Shown: positions 26,181-35,858 of the stretch, one piece after another
Numbering within the stretch: position 1 is the stretch's first letter
How the letters are laid out: each line of letters starts with the position of its first letter
Source of the DNA: RGVT01 sp037129475
GTDB lineage: Bacteria; Planctomycetota; Planctomycetia; Pirellulales; UBA1268
Assembly (NCBI GenBank): GCA_037129475.1
Contig: JBAXUY010000003.1
Span: 41,010 to 105,009, forward strand
Direction: 5' to 3'
DNA length: 64,000 bases
Translations under genes and position numbers: made by a program
The notes under the pieces: generated by a model
What the model was told of the DNA's origin: nothing
Database searches by the model: none
Seen by the model: the letters and a program-made list of their open reading frames with translations, nothing else

Positions 26181-29100
26181 CTACCGGGCAACGGCGGTCA
26201 TGCGATCGCGTTGTCGCTGTCTCCAGGCGGTCCAGCCAGCCATCGCAGCGCCGATGCCCGCGAGACCGATCGCCCCTGGTTCGGGAACAATGATGAGTTC
26301 GAGGCCAGTGCCCGCGCTGTTGACCTTCACCGACATGTCGCTCACGGAAGGCTTCGCGCCCTGCCAGTTGGCAAGATTGAGCGTGAACAGATTGGTGAGG
26401 TCGGTGCCCGCGGCGGTCGAGAACCCCGTGGCACCCGCGAAACTCGCGATGAGAAACTGGTAGGTCGAGCCCTGAATATATTCACTTGCCAACGGCCCCG
26501 GGATATTTCCCGCGGTCAGCGTGGTGAGGTCGAGGTTGAACCTGCTCGCACTCGACAGGCCCGAGAGATCGAGCACGCCGCCCGTGACGTTGAGGAGATC
26601 CCAGTTCGTGCCGGCCGTTCCCGTGAGGGCATTGAGCTCCCACACGTAGGTGCCGCCCGGATTGAAGGCGAGGCCGGCGGAAAACGCTTGTGTGCCGGGC
26701 GAATTGCCGGGGGACAGGATGGCGTTGGTGCCGACGGCGACGCTCGAGCCGATCGTGCCCGTGCCGGAGAGCGTGCCTCCGGACCCGCTGAACGTGATCC
26801 CCGACGACAGCGTCGTGGCCGAGTTGTATTTGAAGTCGCCGCCGTTGATCGTGATGCCGCTCGTGCTGTTGATCCTGCCGGTCGAGCCGATGTCAAGGCG
26901 ACCGCCGGAGATCAAGGTCGCGCCGGTGTAGCCATTCGAGCCCGAGAGGGTGAAGACACCCGTTCCCACTTTCGTGAAAGAAGTCGTGGCCGACGTCGTG
27001 ACGATGGACCCGGCAAACTCGGTCGACGTATTCAGGCCGCCGACGACGTACGTGACGGCTCCATTTCCGCCGCGGAGCGCACTGAACTGGTTGCCGGAAA
27101 GCTCGCCGATGGCCGCGTTGCCGACGTAGCCATCCTGCAGGTATGCCGCCAGCGAACTCGTTGACGTGCCCACGAGATTGACGCGGGCGTTGGTCATCTG
27201 GGTCGCGGGCCGAAATTCGCCGGCCGTCACGTTGACCTGGCCACTGAAGCTGTCGAACGAGCCGAGGAGAATCGCTCCGGGCGAGGCATCCGCCGAAGTG
27301 ATCGTCAGCGTGCCGGATCCGATCACTGGGGCAGCGCTGGACAGGTTATTGCCACTGAATCCGATCTGCGTAGAGCCGGTCACGTTGAGCGTGTTCGCAA
27401 CGACGAGATTCGCCAGGTTGAGCCGGCCGCCGGCGAGCGTCGTGGTTCCGGTGCCAAGCGCCCGCGCATTGCCGAGCGTGATCGTGCCCGAGCTGAGCGT
27501 CACGCCGCCGGTGAACGAGTTGCTGCTGGAAAGCGTCAGATTTCCGGCGCCGGCCTTCGTGAGGCTGCCAGCCCCGGACAGGAGTCCGGAGAACGAGGTC
27601 GAGCCGCCATTGCCACCCACGGTGAGAGCGATTGCCGCCGGGCTTCCGGCGTTGTTGAGCAGGCTGATCGCTCCGCTGCCGCTCAGCCCGCCAAGCGTGA
27701 AGGCATTTCCGCCGACCGCGCTGTCGAAGGCGACCCCGCCGGTCGCCAGCGTGCTGTTTTGCAGTGCATTGGCGTCGGAAAGCAAGAGCGTGCCCGCGCT
27801 CACCGTCGTGGTGCCGCCGAACGAATTGGCGACCGCCAGCCGGAGCGTTCCAGCGCCCGTCTTCGTGAGCCCCCCGGACGAGCCGGCGACTGCGCCGCCG
27901 AGCGATGCATCCACCGCCGCCGTGCCGTCGTCGACCTGTACCGTCCGCACGGCGCCGTTCAAATCGATCGGGTTTTGCAGCGTGATCGTCCGGTCTGCGG
28001 TTGTGGCGCCAAGCACGAGTGCGGAGCCGTTCGGCACGAAATTTCCGGAAGCCCACGTGACGGTGGCCGAGGAGCCGCCGAGGTTGACCGCACGATCGGC
28101 GGTGTAGGCTGCGAAACCGCCGGCTCCCGTCCACTGCACCGCGGACGATCCCGTGCCGAGCGGCCTCAGGAAGTCGCCGTTGCCGAGGCCGACCATGCCG
28201 CCATTGATCGTCAGGCCGCTCGACCCACTGCTCGCTCCGATGCCTCCGGGCAGGGCGAACGCCGAGTCGAGCCGCAACACGCCGTTGGCCGCGGTCGTCG
28301 TACCGGTGTAGGAGTTGCTGCCGGAGAGCGTCCACGTGCCGGATCCGGATTTTTGGATGCTCGTGGCGGTAGAGGTGCCATTGTTCGTGATCGTGCCCGC
28401 GAAGACTGCATTCGTGTTGGCATACCCAACGTCAAAGGTCACCGTGCCATTGCCCGTGCGGAGCGTCGTGCCAGCCGAACCGGACACCGCCCCCAGTTGC
28501 TGCGTCCCATTGAGGCCCTCTCGTGTGGCCACCGTATTTCCCCGCAGGTCGATCTTCTGGTTTTGCCAATTTGGGCCTCCTGAGGCGAGCCGCACGGCAT
28601 CCGCGCTACTCGAGGCATTCAGGATGATCGTGCCGCTGTAACTGGCGACGTTCTGGCTCAAAAACAAGGCATTCGTTCCCACGAAGCTGACGTCCGCACT
28701 TCCGCTCAACGCGCCGGAATAGGTGTTCGGATAACCGTAGGCGATGGTCAACGGCCCATTGACCGCGATCGGATTGGTAACGGAGCCGACGCCCAGCGAA
28801 CTCGAGTTCAGCGTTCCTCCGTTGGTCGTCAGCGTACCCGACCCCAAAGCATTGAAACTGCCAATTGTGAGCGTTCCCGAGTTGAGCGTCACGCCGCCGG
28901 TAAACGAATTGCTGCTGGACAGCGTGAGTCCGCCGCTGCCGTTCTTGACCAGCGCGAGGCCGCCCCCACCCGCGCCATCCGCCAGCGTACCGCTGAACGT
29001 CGTGGTCGTGTTGTCGCCTCCGACCGTGAACGATGCAGCCGAGGCGTTTGCGTTTTCCACGGTGCCGCCCGCGCCGGCCAGCGAGCCCGCGGTCGTGTTG

Positions 29101-30710
29101 AAGCCGGCGAGACGAAGTGTGCTCCCCGCCCCCACCGTAACGGCGGAATTACTCCCAAGCGCTGACGTGGCGACTCCGACCTGCAGAATGCCGCCGCTGA
29201 TCGTCGTGGCGCCGGAGTAGCTATTTGACCCTGAAAGGAGGAGCGTTCCCACGCTCGACTTGACCAGCGATCCGCTGCCTGAGATCGCGCCGGACAGCGT
29301 CTGGTTGGCGGACGAACTGACGACCAGCGCCGCCGAGGTGCCGACCATCGAAATCTGCTGGCCATATGCGCCGCCACCGAGCACGCCGGCGCCGCCGATG
29401 CTCAGCGTGCCGGCGTTGATCGTCGTGGGGCCGGTGTAGGTGTTGGTGCCCGTGAGCGACAACGTGCCGCTCCCCGACTTCGTGAGGGCTACATTATTTG
29501 CGTTCGCGGCGGTGCCGCCGAGGATACCGGCGAACGTGTTCGTGCCGGAGGCGAGGTTGACGGTGAGTGTGCTCGTGCCCGTTGCGCCGCCGCGGACGAA
29601 GACGTTTGTCGCCGATGAAATCAGGCCGGCGATCGTCTGGTTCGACGCTGCGGAAGAGCCGGAGTACGTGCCGCCCAGCACGAGTCCATTCTGGGTTGTG
29701 GTGGCATTCATCTGTACGACCGTGCTGGTCGGCAGCCGATCGTTGCCACCGTCGAGGATTACGCTCGCGTCTAAGCCACCAACCAAACCCAGAGTTGTCG
29801 TGCCGGTATAGGTGGACTGGCCCAGAAGGACCGTCGTGCCCCGATTTCCCAAAAAGAGACTCCTCGCCCCGCCCGACTCCACAATCCCCTTCGTGATCGT
29901 GATCGTCTGACTCGAGTTTGCCGTGATGCCCCCGTCCGCGGCCAGGGTGATCGTGCCGGTGAGCGTCGGACTTCCCTGCCGAGGCTGGAGGTTGGTGTTT
30001 GAGTTGAGCACGATGTTGTTCGTATACGTGCCCGTGTTCATCTGCCAGATGGTGCCATTCTTCAGATCGAGCGTCACGTTGGCGATGGCCGAAGGAGTGG
30101 CATTGAATTCGAGCGAGCCCGTCACCGTGAGCGTGCCCGTGAGGTTGTTGTTGGTGCCGGTGAGATTGATGCCCGGCGTTCCCGTGGCACCCGTGATTCG
30201 ATCGAGCGTGAGGTTTGATCCGACCAGCGTCGAATTGATCAGGGGAGCCCCCGGACCGAAAGTGTTGGATGTAGAGGCCGACGTTCCGGCGACGAGGATC
30301 TTGTTGCCGGTGCCGATGCCGATCGTGCCGCCCGTGAGGGTGTAGCGGGCGCCGGGAGCAGTGGTGCCGCTCACGGAGAGCGTGTTGAAGATCAGGCCGC
30401 TCGTGCCGACGCTGCCGCTCACCGTGACCGTCGTGCCGGTGCCCGTGGGCGTGCCGAAGGCGGCGATGTTCAGCGGTGAGGCGGCATTATTCCACGCTGC
30501 CGTGCCGCTGCCGGTCCACCAGTTCGAATTGCTCGTGCTCCACGTGCCGACGCCGTCGGACGGGCCGGAGCCGGATCCGAGGGCGTTCCACGTCCACGTC
30601 GATTGGGCGAACGCGGTGCCTCCGCCGAAGGCCACGAGCGCGGCCGTCGCGAACCACATGACGAATTGCCTCGCACGGGTATGCCGCTGCCATCGCTGGA
30701 TCAGTCGCAT
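26181..30710 (-). CDS. Giant autotransporter-strand-repeat protein with PEP-CTERM anchor
   Basis: A 1509-aa secreted protein. Signal peptide (about 1-35, ending TAFAQ), then about 1380 residues of Gly/Ser/Thr/Asn-rich beta-helix repeats of the autotransporter-associated strand type, repeating TKSGSGTLSLTGTNTYTG and VTLNSGTLTIG-like units about every 60-110 residues. The C-terminal 35 residues are a PEP-CTERM sorting signal: VPEPGAIGLAGIGAAMAGW followed by an Arg-rich tail. Such proteins are processed by exosortase and sit on the outer surface. The start has a strong GAGGAG site. It is first in the unit with DUF1559 and the 1312-aa glycosidase-like gene, divergent from the GH2 gene, and may scaffold or capture polysaccharide (inference). 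Confidence 0.9.
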   Translation of the reverse strand: MRLIQRWQRHTRARQFVMWFATAALVAFGGGTAFAQSTWTWNALGSGSGPSDGVGTWSTSNSNWWTGSGTAAWNNAASPLNIAAFGTPTGTGTTVTVSGSVGTSGLIFNTLSVSGTTAPGARYTLTGGTIGIGTGNKILVAGTSASTSNTFGPGAPLINSTLVGSNLTLDRITGATGTPGINLTGTNNNLTGTLTVTGSLEFNATPSAIANVTLDLKNGTIWQMNTGTYTNNIVLNSNTNLQPRQGSPTLTGTITLAADGGITANSSQTITITKGIVESGGARSLFLGNRGTTVLLGQSTYTGTTTLGLVGGLDASVILDGGNDRLPTSTVVQMNATTTQNGLVLGGTYSGSSAASNQTIAGLISSATNVFVRGGATGTSTLTVNLASGTNTFAGILGGTAANANNVALTKSGSGTLSLTGTNTYTGPTTINAGTLSIGGAGVLGGGAYGQQISMVGTSAALVVSSSANQTLSGAISGSGSLVKSSVGTLLLSGSNSYSGATTISGGILQVGVATSALGSNSAVTVGAGSTLRLAGFNTTAGSLAGAGGTVENANASAASFTVGGDNTTTTFSGTLADGAGGGGLALVKNGSGGLTLSSSNSFTGGVTLNSGTLTIGSFNALGSGTLTTNGGTLNSSSLGVGSVTNPIAVNGPLTIAYGYPNTYSGALSGSADVSFVGTNALFLSQNVASYSGTIILNASSSADAVRLASGGPNWQNQKIDLRGNTVATREGLNGTQQLGAVSGSAGTTLRTGNGTVTFDVGYANTNAVFAGTITNNGTSTATSIQKSGSGTWTLSGSNSYTGTTTAANGVLRLDSAFALPGGIGASSGSSGLTINGGMVGLGNGDFLRPLGTGSSAVQWTGAGGFAAYTADRAVNLGGSSATVTWASGNFVPNGSALVLGATTADRTITLQNPIDLNGAVRTVQVDDGTAAVDASLGGAVAGSSGGLTKTGAGTLRLAVANSFGGTTTVSAGTLLLSDANALQNSTLATGGVAFDSAVGGNAFTLGGLSGSGAISLLNNAGSPAAIALTVGGNGGSTSFSGLLSGAGSLTKAGAGNLTLSSSNSFTGGVTLSSGTITLGNARALGTGTTTLAGGRLNLANLVVANTLNVTGSTQIGFSGNNLSSAAPVIGSGTLTITSADASPGAILLGSFDSFSGQVNVTAGEFRPATQMTNARVNLVGTSTSSLAAYLQDGYVGNAAIGELSGNQFSALRGGNGAVTYVVGGLNTSTEFAGSIVTTSATTSFTKVGTGVFTLSGSNGYTGATLISGGRLDIGSTGRINSTSGITINGGDFKYNSATTLSSGITFSGSGGTLSGTGTIGSSVAVGTNAILSPGNSPGTQAFSAGLAFNPGGTYVWELNALTGTAGTNWDLLNVTGGVLDLSGLSSASRFNLDLTTLTAGNIPGPLASEYIQGSTYQFLIASFAGATGFSTAAGTDLTNLFTLNLANWQGAKPSVSDMSVKVNSAGTGLELIIVPEPGAIGLAGIGAAMAGWTAWRQRQRDRMTAVAR

Positions 30711-31101
30711 GGAAAACTCCTCATGGCCTCTCGCCCCGCCAACCCATAAAGCACGTGCTACCCCAGTCTAGCAACAGCCTTTCTCCCGCGTCAGGATCGT
30801 TTTTTATGATTTAGCCTACGGGTTGTTCGATTTCCCGCGGTTCGGTCTCAAGCCGTGGAAGCAGGAATCTCGATCCCCCGTAGCCTTTTCAACCCCAAGC
30901 TACCCCGTTACGGTACCGCCTGGCTAGAAAACATGCAAACGATAGCATTTTATATTTTATATGAAAGTATAACGCTTCGCCGGTCGTTCGTGGCTTCTGA
31001 TGCGGCCAGGAGTAGGCTCGCGGGTACTCCCAAGCATCGTGACGTGCCTTATCGGCCGGCCCTGCCCCCCACCACGGGGGTTCCTGAGAGAGACTCACGC
31101 G
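30711..31101. promoter_or_regulatory. Divergent intergenic region (391 bases)
   Basis: No gene was found here. The region separates the repeat-protein operon (minus) and the GH2 gene (plus). It is locally AT-rich around 30795-30815 and 30930-30975 and holds site C. No hairpin with a T-run and no clear sigma-70 boxes could be named. Confidence 0.5.
30945..30964. promoter_or_regulatory. AT-rich operator candidate, site C
   Basis: GCATTTTATATTTTATATGA carries the CATTTTATAT core seen in site B and the TATTTTATAT core of site A. It could serve both divergent units. Confidence 0.5.
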
Positions 31102-34100
31102 GTGAATAGCCCTTTTCCCCTTGGCAAAGCGCTCTGCTGCGCCGTTTTGTACTTCGTGCCAGTGCATGCCCTCCAGGGAGCATTCGCCGGTGGTGCGGAG
31201 GAGCATGAGGCGATCATCCTCTCGGGCAGGGACTGGCGGCTTCACGACGACAACAAAGCCACTGGGGTGCAGGAGCGGATGTTCGTCGCCGACCCGGCCT
31301 CGGCGGGCTGGATTCCTGCCACCGTGCCCGGCAATGTCCAGGCCGACCTGGAGGCAGCCCATCGGCTGATGCCGCTGTCGTACGGGGCGGGCGATCCGCG
31401 GCTGCAGGCCGCAGCCGCCAGCGACTGGTGGTATCGCAAGGATTTCACCCTGCCCGCCTCATGTGCCGGCAGGCGGCTGACACTCGTCTTCGACGGCGTG
31501 GATCAGCACGCCGATGTCTGGCTCAACGGCCAGAAGATCGGCTCTCACACCGGCATGTTCAAGCGATTCTGGCTCGACGTGACCGACGCGGCCAAGCCGG
31601 GCGAGGTGAATCAACTCGCCGTACGGATCGCCCGGTATCCCAATCCCAAGGCACCAGACTGGGCGCAGCAAAGTCTGGAATTGAAGAGTGCCACGAACGC
31701 AGGCTGGGACTGGGGTACGCCGATTCGCACGCTGGGCATCTGGAAAGACGTGCGGCTGGAGGCGACCGGCGCGGCGCGGATCGACTGGACGCGGGTGCGG
31801 ACGGATCTGAGCCCAGACCATGCCGCGGCGAAGGTGCTCGTGGCCCTCGAGATCGACAGCACGTCGGACATGGCCGCCAAGGTCGCGTTCCGCGTCAGCC
31901 GTGAGGGACAGGCGGCCGACGTGGTGGTCAACGTGGACCTAAAGAAGGGCCGCAATGTCGTCGAGGCCGAACTGCCGCTCGATCGTCCAGCGCTCTGGTG
32001 GCCGGCGGGGCAGGGTGACCAGCCGCTCTACACGCTCGAAAGCACGCTCACCGCCGCCGACGGCGTGGCCCAGGACCGCCGCACGACGCGGTTTGGCGTG
32101 CGCGACGTGCGCTGGGTGCACACGCAGGATGCGCCGGAGAATTTCATCAGCCGCTATCAACTGCTCATCAACGGCAGGCCGGTGCGGACCATCGGATCCA
32201 ACATCGTGCCGGCCGATCTCTACTACGGGCGGATGCTGCCACGGGCTCTCAACCTGCTTCATCAGGCCAAGGCCGCCGGCATGAACACCCTGCGGTGCTG
32301 GGGCGGCGGCGTCGTCTTCCACGACGCCTTCTACGACCTGGCCGACGAACTGGGGATCCTGATCATGCAGGAGTTCACGTTGGCGAACATCCCGGTCGCC
32401 CAGTTCCCGACGTCGCCCGAATATCTCGCAATGCTGGAGGCCACCGCGCGGAACATTCTCCGCCAGGTGCGGAATCACCCGTCGATCATGGAGTTCAGCG
32501 GCGGCAACGAGATCCGCTGGACTTCGGCGACCGTCCACCCGGTGATCCATCTGCTGCGGCGAGTGGTCGCGGAAGAGGACGGGCGGATCTTTCGTGCCAC
32601 CTGCCCCGACGCCGGCGCGACGCACGGCGCCTGGGATTTCTATCTCTGGCCCGGCAAGACCGGGTGCCGCTGGTACGACGACCTGAAAACGTCGGTGGAT
32701 CACGATGGCAAGCGGATCCAGGTGTGGAGCATGCGGGCCGGGGAGTTCGGCAGCGGGTCGCCGGCGAATCTCGAAGTGTGGCATCGTGAGATCCCGGTGA
32801 AGGATCAATGGCCGATCATCGGCCTCGACAACAAGGTCCTGCACCGCAAGCGCACGGTGCGGGCGATCGGACCCTACAACTGGCTGCAGAAAAACATGAT
32901 CGAAGGCGCGTTCGGCCCGGCGGACGATCTCGCCGAACTGATCGAGGCCGGCCAGTTCTGCGGGGCCGAGGGCCTGCGCTATGCCATGGATGCCCTGCGA
33001 CGCACGGGAAAGCGCATCGGCGGCATCACGACGTGGGACCTCAACGAGCCCTGGCCCAACGGCGCCGGCAGCTACCTGATCGACTTCGACGGCCGTCCCC
33101 GGATGAACCACTCGTTCCTCAAGCAGGCCATCGCGCCGCTCAGCCTGTCGCTCAAGTACGAGTCGGTTTTTTACCCGCTGCACGAGGGAATGAAGACCGA
33201 GCTGTTCCTGACCAGCGACGCGCCCGAGCCGGCGGAGAACCTCCGCTGGAGTTGGATCGCCCGCGACCGCCGCGGCACGGTGTTCGCCCGCGACGAAGGA
33301 ACCGCTTCGATCGCGCCGATCGAGTCCACGTCGCTCGGCGCCATCACGCTCATGCCCCCGGCCCAGACCAGCTTCGGGCCGATCTTCATGGAATTGCGGC
33401 TGGAGGATTCTTCCGGCAGGCTCGTCGCCGAGCGTTTGCACATCTTCGCGCCGGCCGAGCTCTCCACACCGTTTGCGCAGCTCGTCAAAAACCGGGCAGC
33501 TGACCCGGATGACGATGCGAGCCAGATCACGAGAACCGCCGAACGTCCGGCGGACGTTCGCAATCTCCTGTTCCACATGCTGGGCGAGTCGATGACGCCT
33601 CCGCCGTCGAACGTGCCTCCGCAGTTTCACGGAATGCTCAAGGTTAACGACGGCCTGTATGGCGACGACTACGGATGGAGCGACGGATGGTTTCAATACA
33701 AGCTTCGCAACAAGACGAAGCTCGGCCGTTTTCTCTTCGGTCGCGACCGCACCGGCGTGCTGGCCGACCGGTGCGCCGACTACCTCAAGATCGAACTTTC
33801 GGCCGACGGTGAGCAATGGACCACAGTGTTCGAGCGGGATCAGCTCACCAAGCTCCCTGGCTTTAGCCCGTTCAAGACCGTGGAGATCGAGATCCCGCCC
33901 GTCGAGGCGCAGTATGTGAAGGTGACGGTGATGCCACCGGGCTCGGACGGGAAGGGGCCGTTCCCGGTGATCGACGAGTTCCAGGTTTACGCGGCCTCGG
34001 ACCGGCCCGCGGCCGAACTGCCCGCGGTCACGGTGCTCGATCGGCCCGAGGCCTGGCGGCCCACGCGGCGGACGACGCTCGAGGCCACCGCCGCGCCGGT

Positions 34101-34833
34101 GCGCTTTGAAGGCGACCAGGAGGTGCTCGAGATCCAGGTGAAAAACACCGGCCCGATGACGGCGTTTCCCTGCGAGATCCACCCACTGATCAGCTACCGC
34201 ACCGAACTGTTCATCGACAACAACCACTGTTTCGTTCCCCCGGGGGAGAGCCGCACGATCACGATCCGCACGGATCGGAAGCCGGCCTGCGGCTTGAGCC
34301 TGGCGCAGACCGGCTGGTCGCTCTCCTGCTGGAACGCCGATCGGGTGACGCTCGCGCCGAGCGCGGAGGTGCTCCTCGCGGTCGGCAGGCGCGACCAGAT
34401 GTGCCGGGAGTTTGCCGGGTATTTCGATCCGGGAGCGGTGTCCGGAACCGCGTCGGCGACGCTCCAGGGCACGCGGCCCGATCCGGCGACGCTGCCGTAT
34501 CGACTGGAGCAGGGGCAGGCAGCGCGGTTCGATTTTTCGGCCGGCGAGGCCGCCGCGAAGCACGGGGCGCGGTTGCGGCTGCACACGTCCGACCAGTCGC
34601 AGGAAGCCGCTGCCCAGTTGGCGGTGACGGTCAACGGGCGCAAATTCGAACTGCGGCTGGCGGAGGGGTTCGGAATCCAGCAGACCGATCCGGCGCATCT
34701 GGCCGATCCCGCCACGGCGGAGCTCGAGATCCCGCCCGGTGTGCTCCAGACAGGGAACAACGTGATCGCCATCCAGGTGAAGAACGCCGGCTGGTTCACG
34801 TGGGACGCGATCGACTGCGTCGCGGTGCCATAA
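31102..34833 (+). CDS. Secreted GH2 beta-mannosidase-like glycoside hydrolase with discoidin-like domain
   Basis: A 1243-aa exported enzyme. Signal peptide (1-30), then the GH2 sugar-binding domain (WWYRKDFTLP, VFDGVDQHADVWLNGQKIG), the immunoglobulin-like domain, and a TIM barrel. The probable acid/base is Glu470 in GNEIRW and the nucleophile is Glu548 in AGEFGS; WDLNEPWPNGAGS follows. Residues about 830-970 are a discoidin-like domain (VNDGLYGDDYGWSDGWFQY, LFGRDRTGVLADR), and the C-terminus is a beta-rich domain. I use the GTG at 31102, because the frame above it runs through the promoter; no ATG fits the signal peptide. The aldolase gene follows 27 bases later. Mannoside specificity is a guess from the subfamily. 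Confidence 0.83.
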   Translation: MNSPFPLGKALCCAVLYFVPVHALQGAFAGGAEEHEAIILSGRDWRLHDDNKATGVQERMFVADPASAGWIPATVPGNVQADLEAAHRLMPLSYGAGDPRLQAAAASDWWYRKDFTLPASCAGRRLTLVFDGVDQHADVWLNGQKIGSHTGMFKRFWLDVTDAAKPGEVNQLAVRIARYPNPKAPDWAQQSLELKSATNAGWDWGTPIRTLGIWKDVRLEATGAARIDWTRVRTDLSPDHAAAKVLVALEIDSTSDMAAKVAFRVSREGQAADVVVNVDLKKGRNVVEAELPLDRPALWWPAGQGDQPLYTLESTLTAADGVAQDRRTTRFGVRDVRWVHTQDAPENFISRYQLLINGRPVRTIGSNIVPADLYYGRMLPRALNLLHQAKAAGMNTLRCWGGGVVFHDAFYDLADELGILIMQEFTLANIPVAQFPTSPEYLAMLEATARNILRQVRNHPSIMEFSGGNEIRWTSATVHPVIHLLRRVVAEEDGRIFRATCPDAGATHGAWDFYLWPGKTGCRWYDDLKTSVDHDGKRIQVWSMRAGEFGSGSPANLEVWHREIPVKDQWPIIGLDNKVLHRKRTVRAIGPYNWLQKNMIEGAFGPADDLAELIEAGQFCGAEGLRYAMDALRRTGKRIGGITTWDLNEPWPNGAGSYLIDFDGRPRMNHSFLKQAIAPLSLSLKYESVFYPLHEGMKTELFLTSDAPEPAENLRWSWIARDRRGTVFARDEGTASIAPIESTSLGAITLMPPAQTSFGPIFMELRLEDSSGRLVAERLHIFAPAELSTPFAQLVKNRAADPDDDASQITRTAERPADVRNLLFHMLGESMTPPPSNVPPQFHGMLKVNDGLYGDDYGWSDGWFQYKLRNKTKLGRFLFGRDRTGVLADRCADYLKIELSADGEQWTTVFERDQLTKLPGFSPFKTVEIEIPPVEAQYVKVTVMPPGSDGKGPFPVIDEFQVYAASDRPAAELPAVTVLDRPEAWRPTRRTTLEATAAPVRFEGDQEVLEIQVKNTGPMTAFPCEIHPLISYRTELFIDNNHCFVPPGESRTITIRTDRKPACGLSLAQTGWSLSCWNADRVTLAPSAEVLLAVGRRDQMCREFAGYFDPGAVSGTASATLQGTRPDPATLPYRLEQGQAARFDFSAGEAAAKHGARLRLHTSDQSQEAAAQLAVTVNGRKFELRLAEGFGIQQTDPAHLADPATAELEIPPGVLQTGNNVIAIQVKNAGWFTWDAIDCVAVP

Positions 34834-34860
34834 CGACCTTCACCTCGAGACCCGACAAGC

Positions 34861-35793
34861 ATGGCCACGACACACTCTCCGATCACCGGCATCCTGGTGC
34901 CCCACATGGTGCCGCTCGACGCGCAGGGGCGAATCGACGAAGCGGAGCTCGCGCGCTACGTCTCGTGGCTCGTCGATAAGGGAGTGCACGGGCTGTATCC
35001 CAACGGCTCCACCGGGGAGTTCCTCCGTTTTTCCGTGGAGGAACGGCGGCGCATCGTGAGCATCGTCTGTCAGACGGCCCGGGGTCGCGTGCCCGTCGTG
35101 GCCGGCGCGGCAGAGGCGAATGTGGCAGAAACCATCGCCGCATGCGAGCATTGCCTCGAGGTCGGGGTGCGGGCGGTGGCGATCGTCGCTCCATTCTATT
35201 ACAGGCTCTCGCCGGAGAGCGTGTATGCCTATTTTCATGAGATCGCGCGTCACAGTCCCATCGACATCACGCTCTACAACATCCCGATGCTGGCGTCGCC
35301 GATCGACGTGGATACGGTTCGCCGGCTCGCCGAAGAGTGCCCACGAGTGATCGGCATCAAGGATTCGAGCGGCGACATCTCGCACATGATGCGGCTCATC
35401 GCTGCTGTCCGGCCGGTCCGACCGGATTTCACGTTCCTGAACGGCTGGGACTCGGCGCTCGTGCCGATGCTGCTGGCAGGCTGCGACGGCGGCACGCACG
35501 CGACGAGCGGGATCGTGCCGGAATTCACGCGGGCGATCTCCGACGATGTGCGGTCGGGCCGTATCGACACTGCCTTCGAAAAGCAGCGCCAGCTCACCGA
35601 GCTGTTCGACACGGCGTTTCGCGTCAGCGATTTTCCGGAAGGCTTCCGGATTGGCGCTCGACTCCGGGGCTTTGCGATTGGCGATTCGCGGCAGCCTGCG
35701 ACCGATGGTCAGCGAGCCGAGCGGGCGGCGTGTGCTGAAAAAATCCGGGCTGCGATCGAGCGATGTGGCGTTTCTCCCGCGGCCATCCGCTGA
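34861..35793 (+). CDS. DapA-family aldolase/lyase (dihydrodipicolinate synthase superfamily)
   Basis: A 310-aa class I aldolase. Schiff-base Lys167 is in GIKDSSGD, the catalytic Tyr139 is in LYNIP, and the carboxylate-binding loop is NGSTGEF (48-54). The family includes dihydrodipicolinate synthase, sialate lyase and 2-keto-3-deoxy-sugar-acid aldolases. The location directly after a GH2 gene, and in the same cluster as sugar-acid dehydrogenases, favours a catabolic keto-sugar-acid aldolase over lysine biosynthesis. The exact substrate is not determined. Confidence 0.88.
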   Translation: MATTHSPITGILVPHMVPLDAQGRIDEAELARYVSWLVDKGVHGLYPNGSTGEFLRFSVEERRRIVSIVCQTARGRVPVVAGAAEANVAETIAACEHCLEVGVRAVAIVAPFYYRLSPESVYAYFHEIARHSPIDITLYNIPMLASPIDVDTVRRLAEECPRVIGIKDSSGDISHMMRLIAAVRPVRPDFTFLNGWDSALVPMLLAGCDGGTHATSGIVPEFTRAISDDVRSGRIDTAFEKQRQLTELFDTAFRVSDFPEGFRIGARLRGFAIGDSRQPATDGQRAERAACAEKIRAAIERCGVSPAAIR

Positions 35794-35858
35794 TGCATGA
35801 ACGTGTGACAGGCTGAAGTGGTCGCGACGGCTGCCCCATGCTGAAAGGACCATCTCTC

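Noticed and set aside
26181..30710. Long plus-strand frames (such as 27166-28107) inside the repeat protein
   Set aside because: They are Pro/Val-rich antisense readings of Gly/Ser/Thr/Asn codons, and repeat with the same period as the real gene.
31939..34698. 919-aa open frame on the minus strand
   Set aside because: It lies fully antisense to the GH2 gene, shows no domain and has the same Arg/His-rich shadow composition.
34861..35793. DapA as lysine biosynthesis
   Set aside because: The gene lies after a GH2 enzyme in a catabolic cluster with no lysine or cell-wall genes nearby; the family is broad, so a biosynthetic name is not supported.
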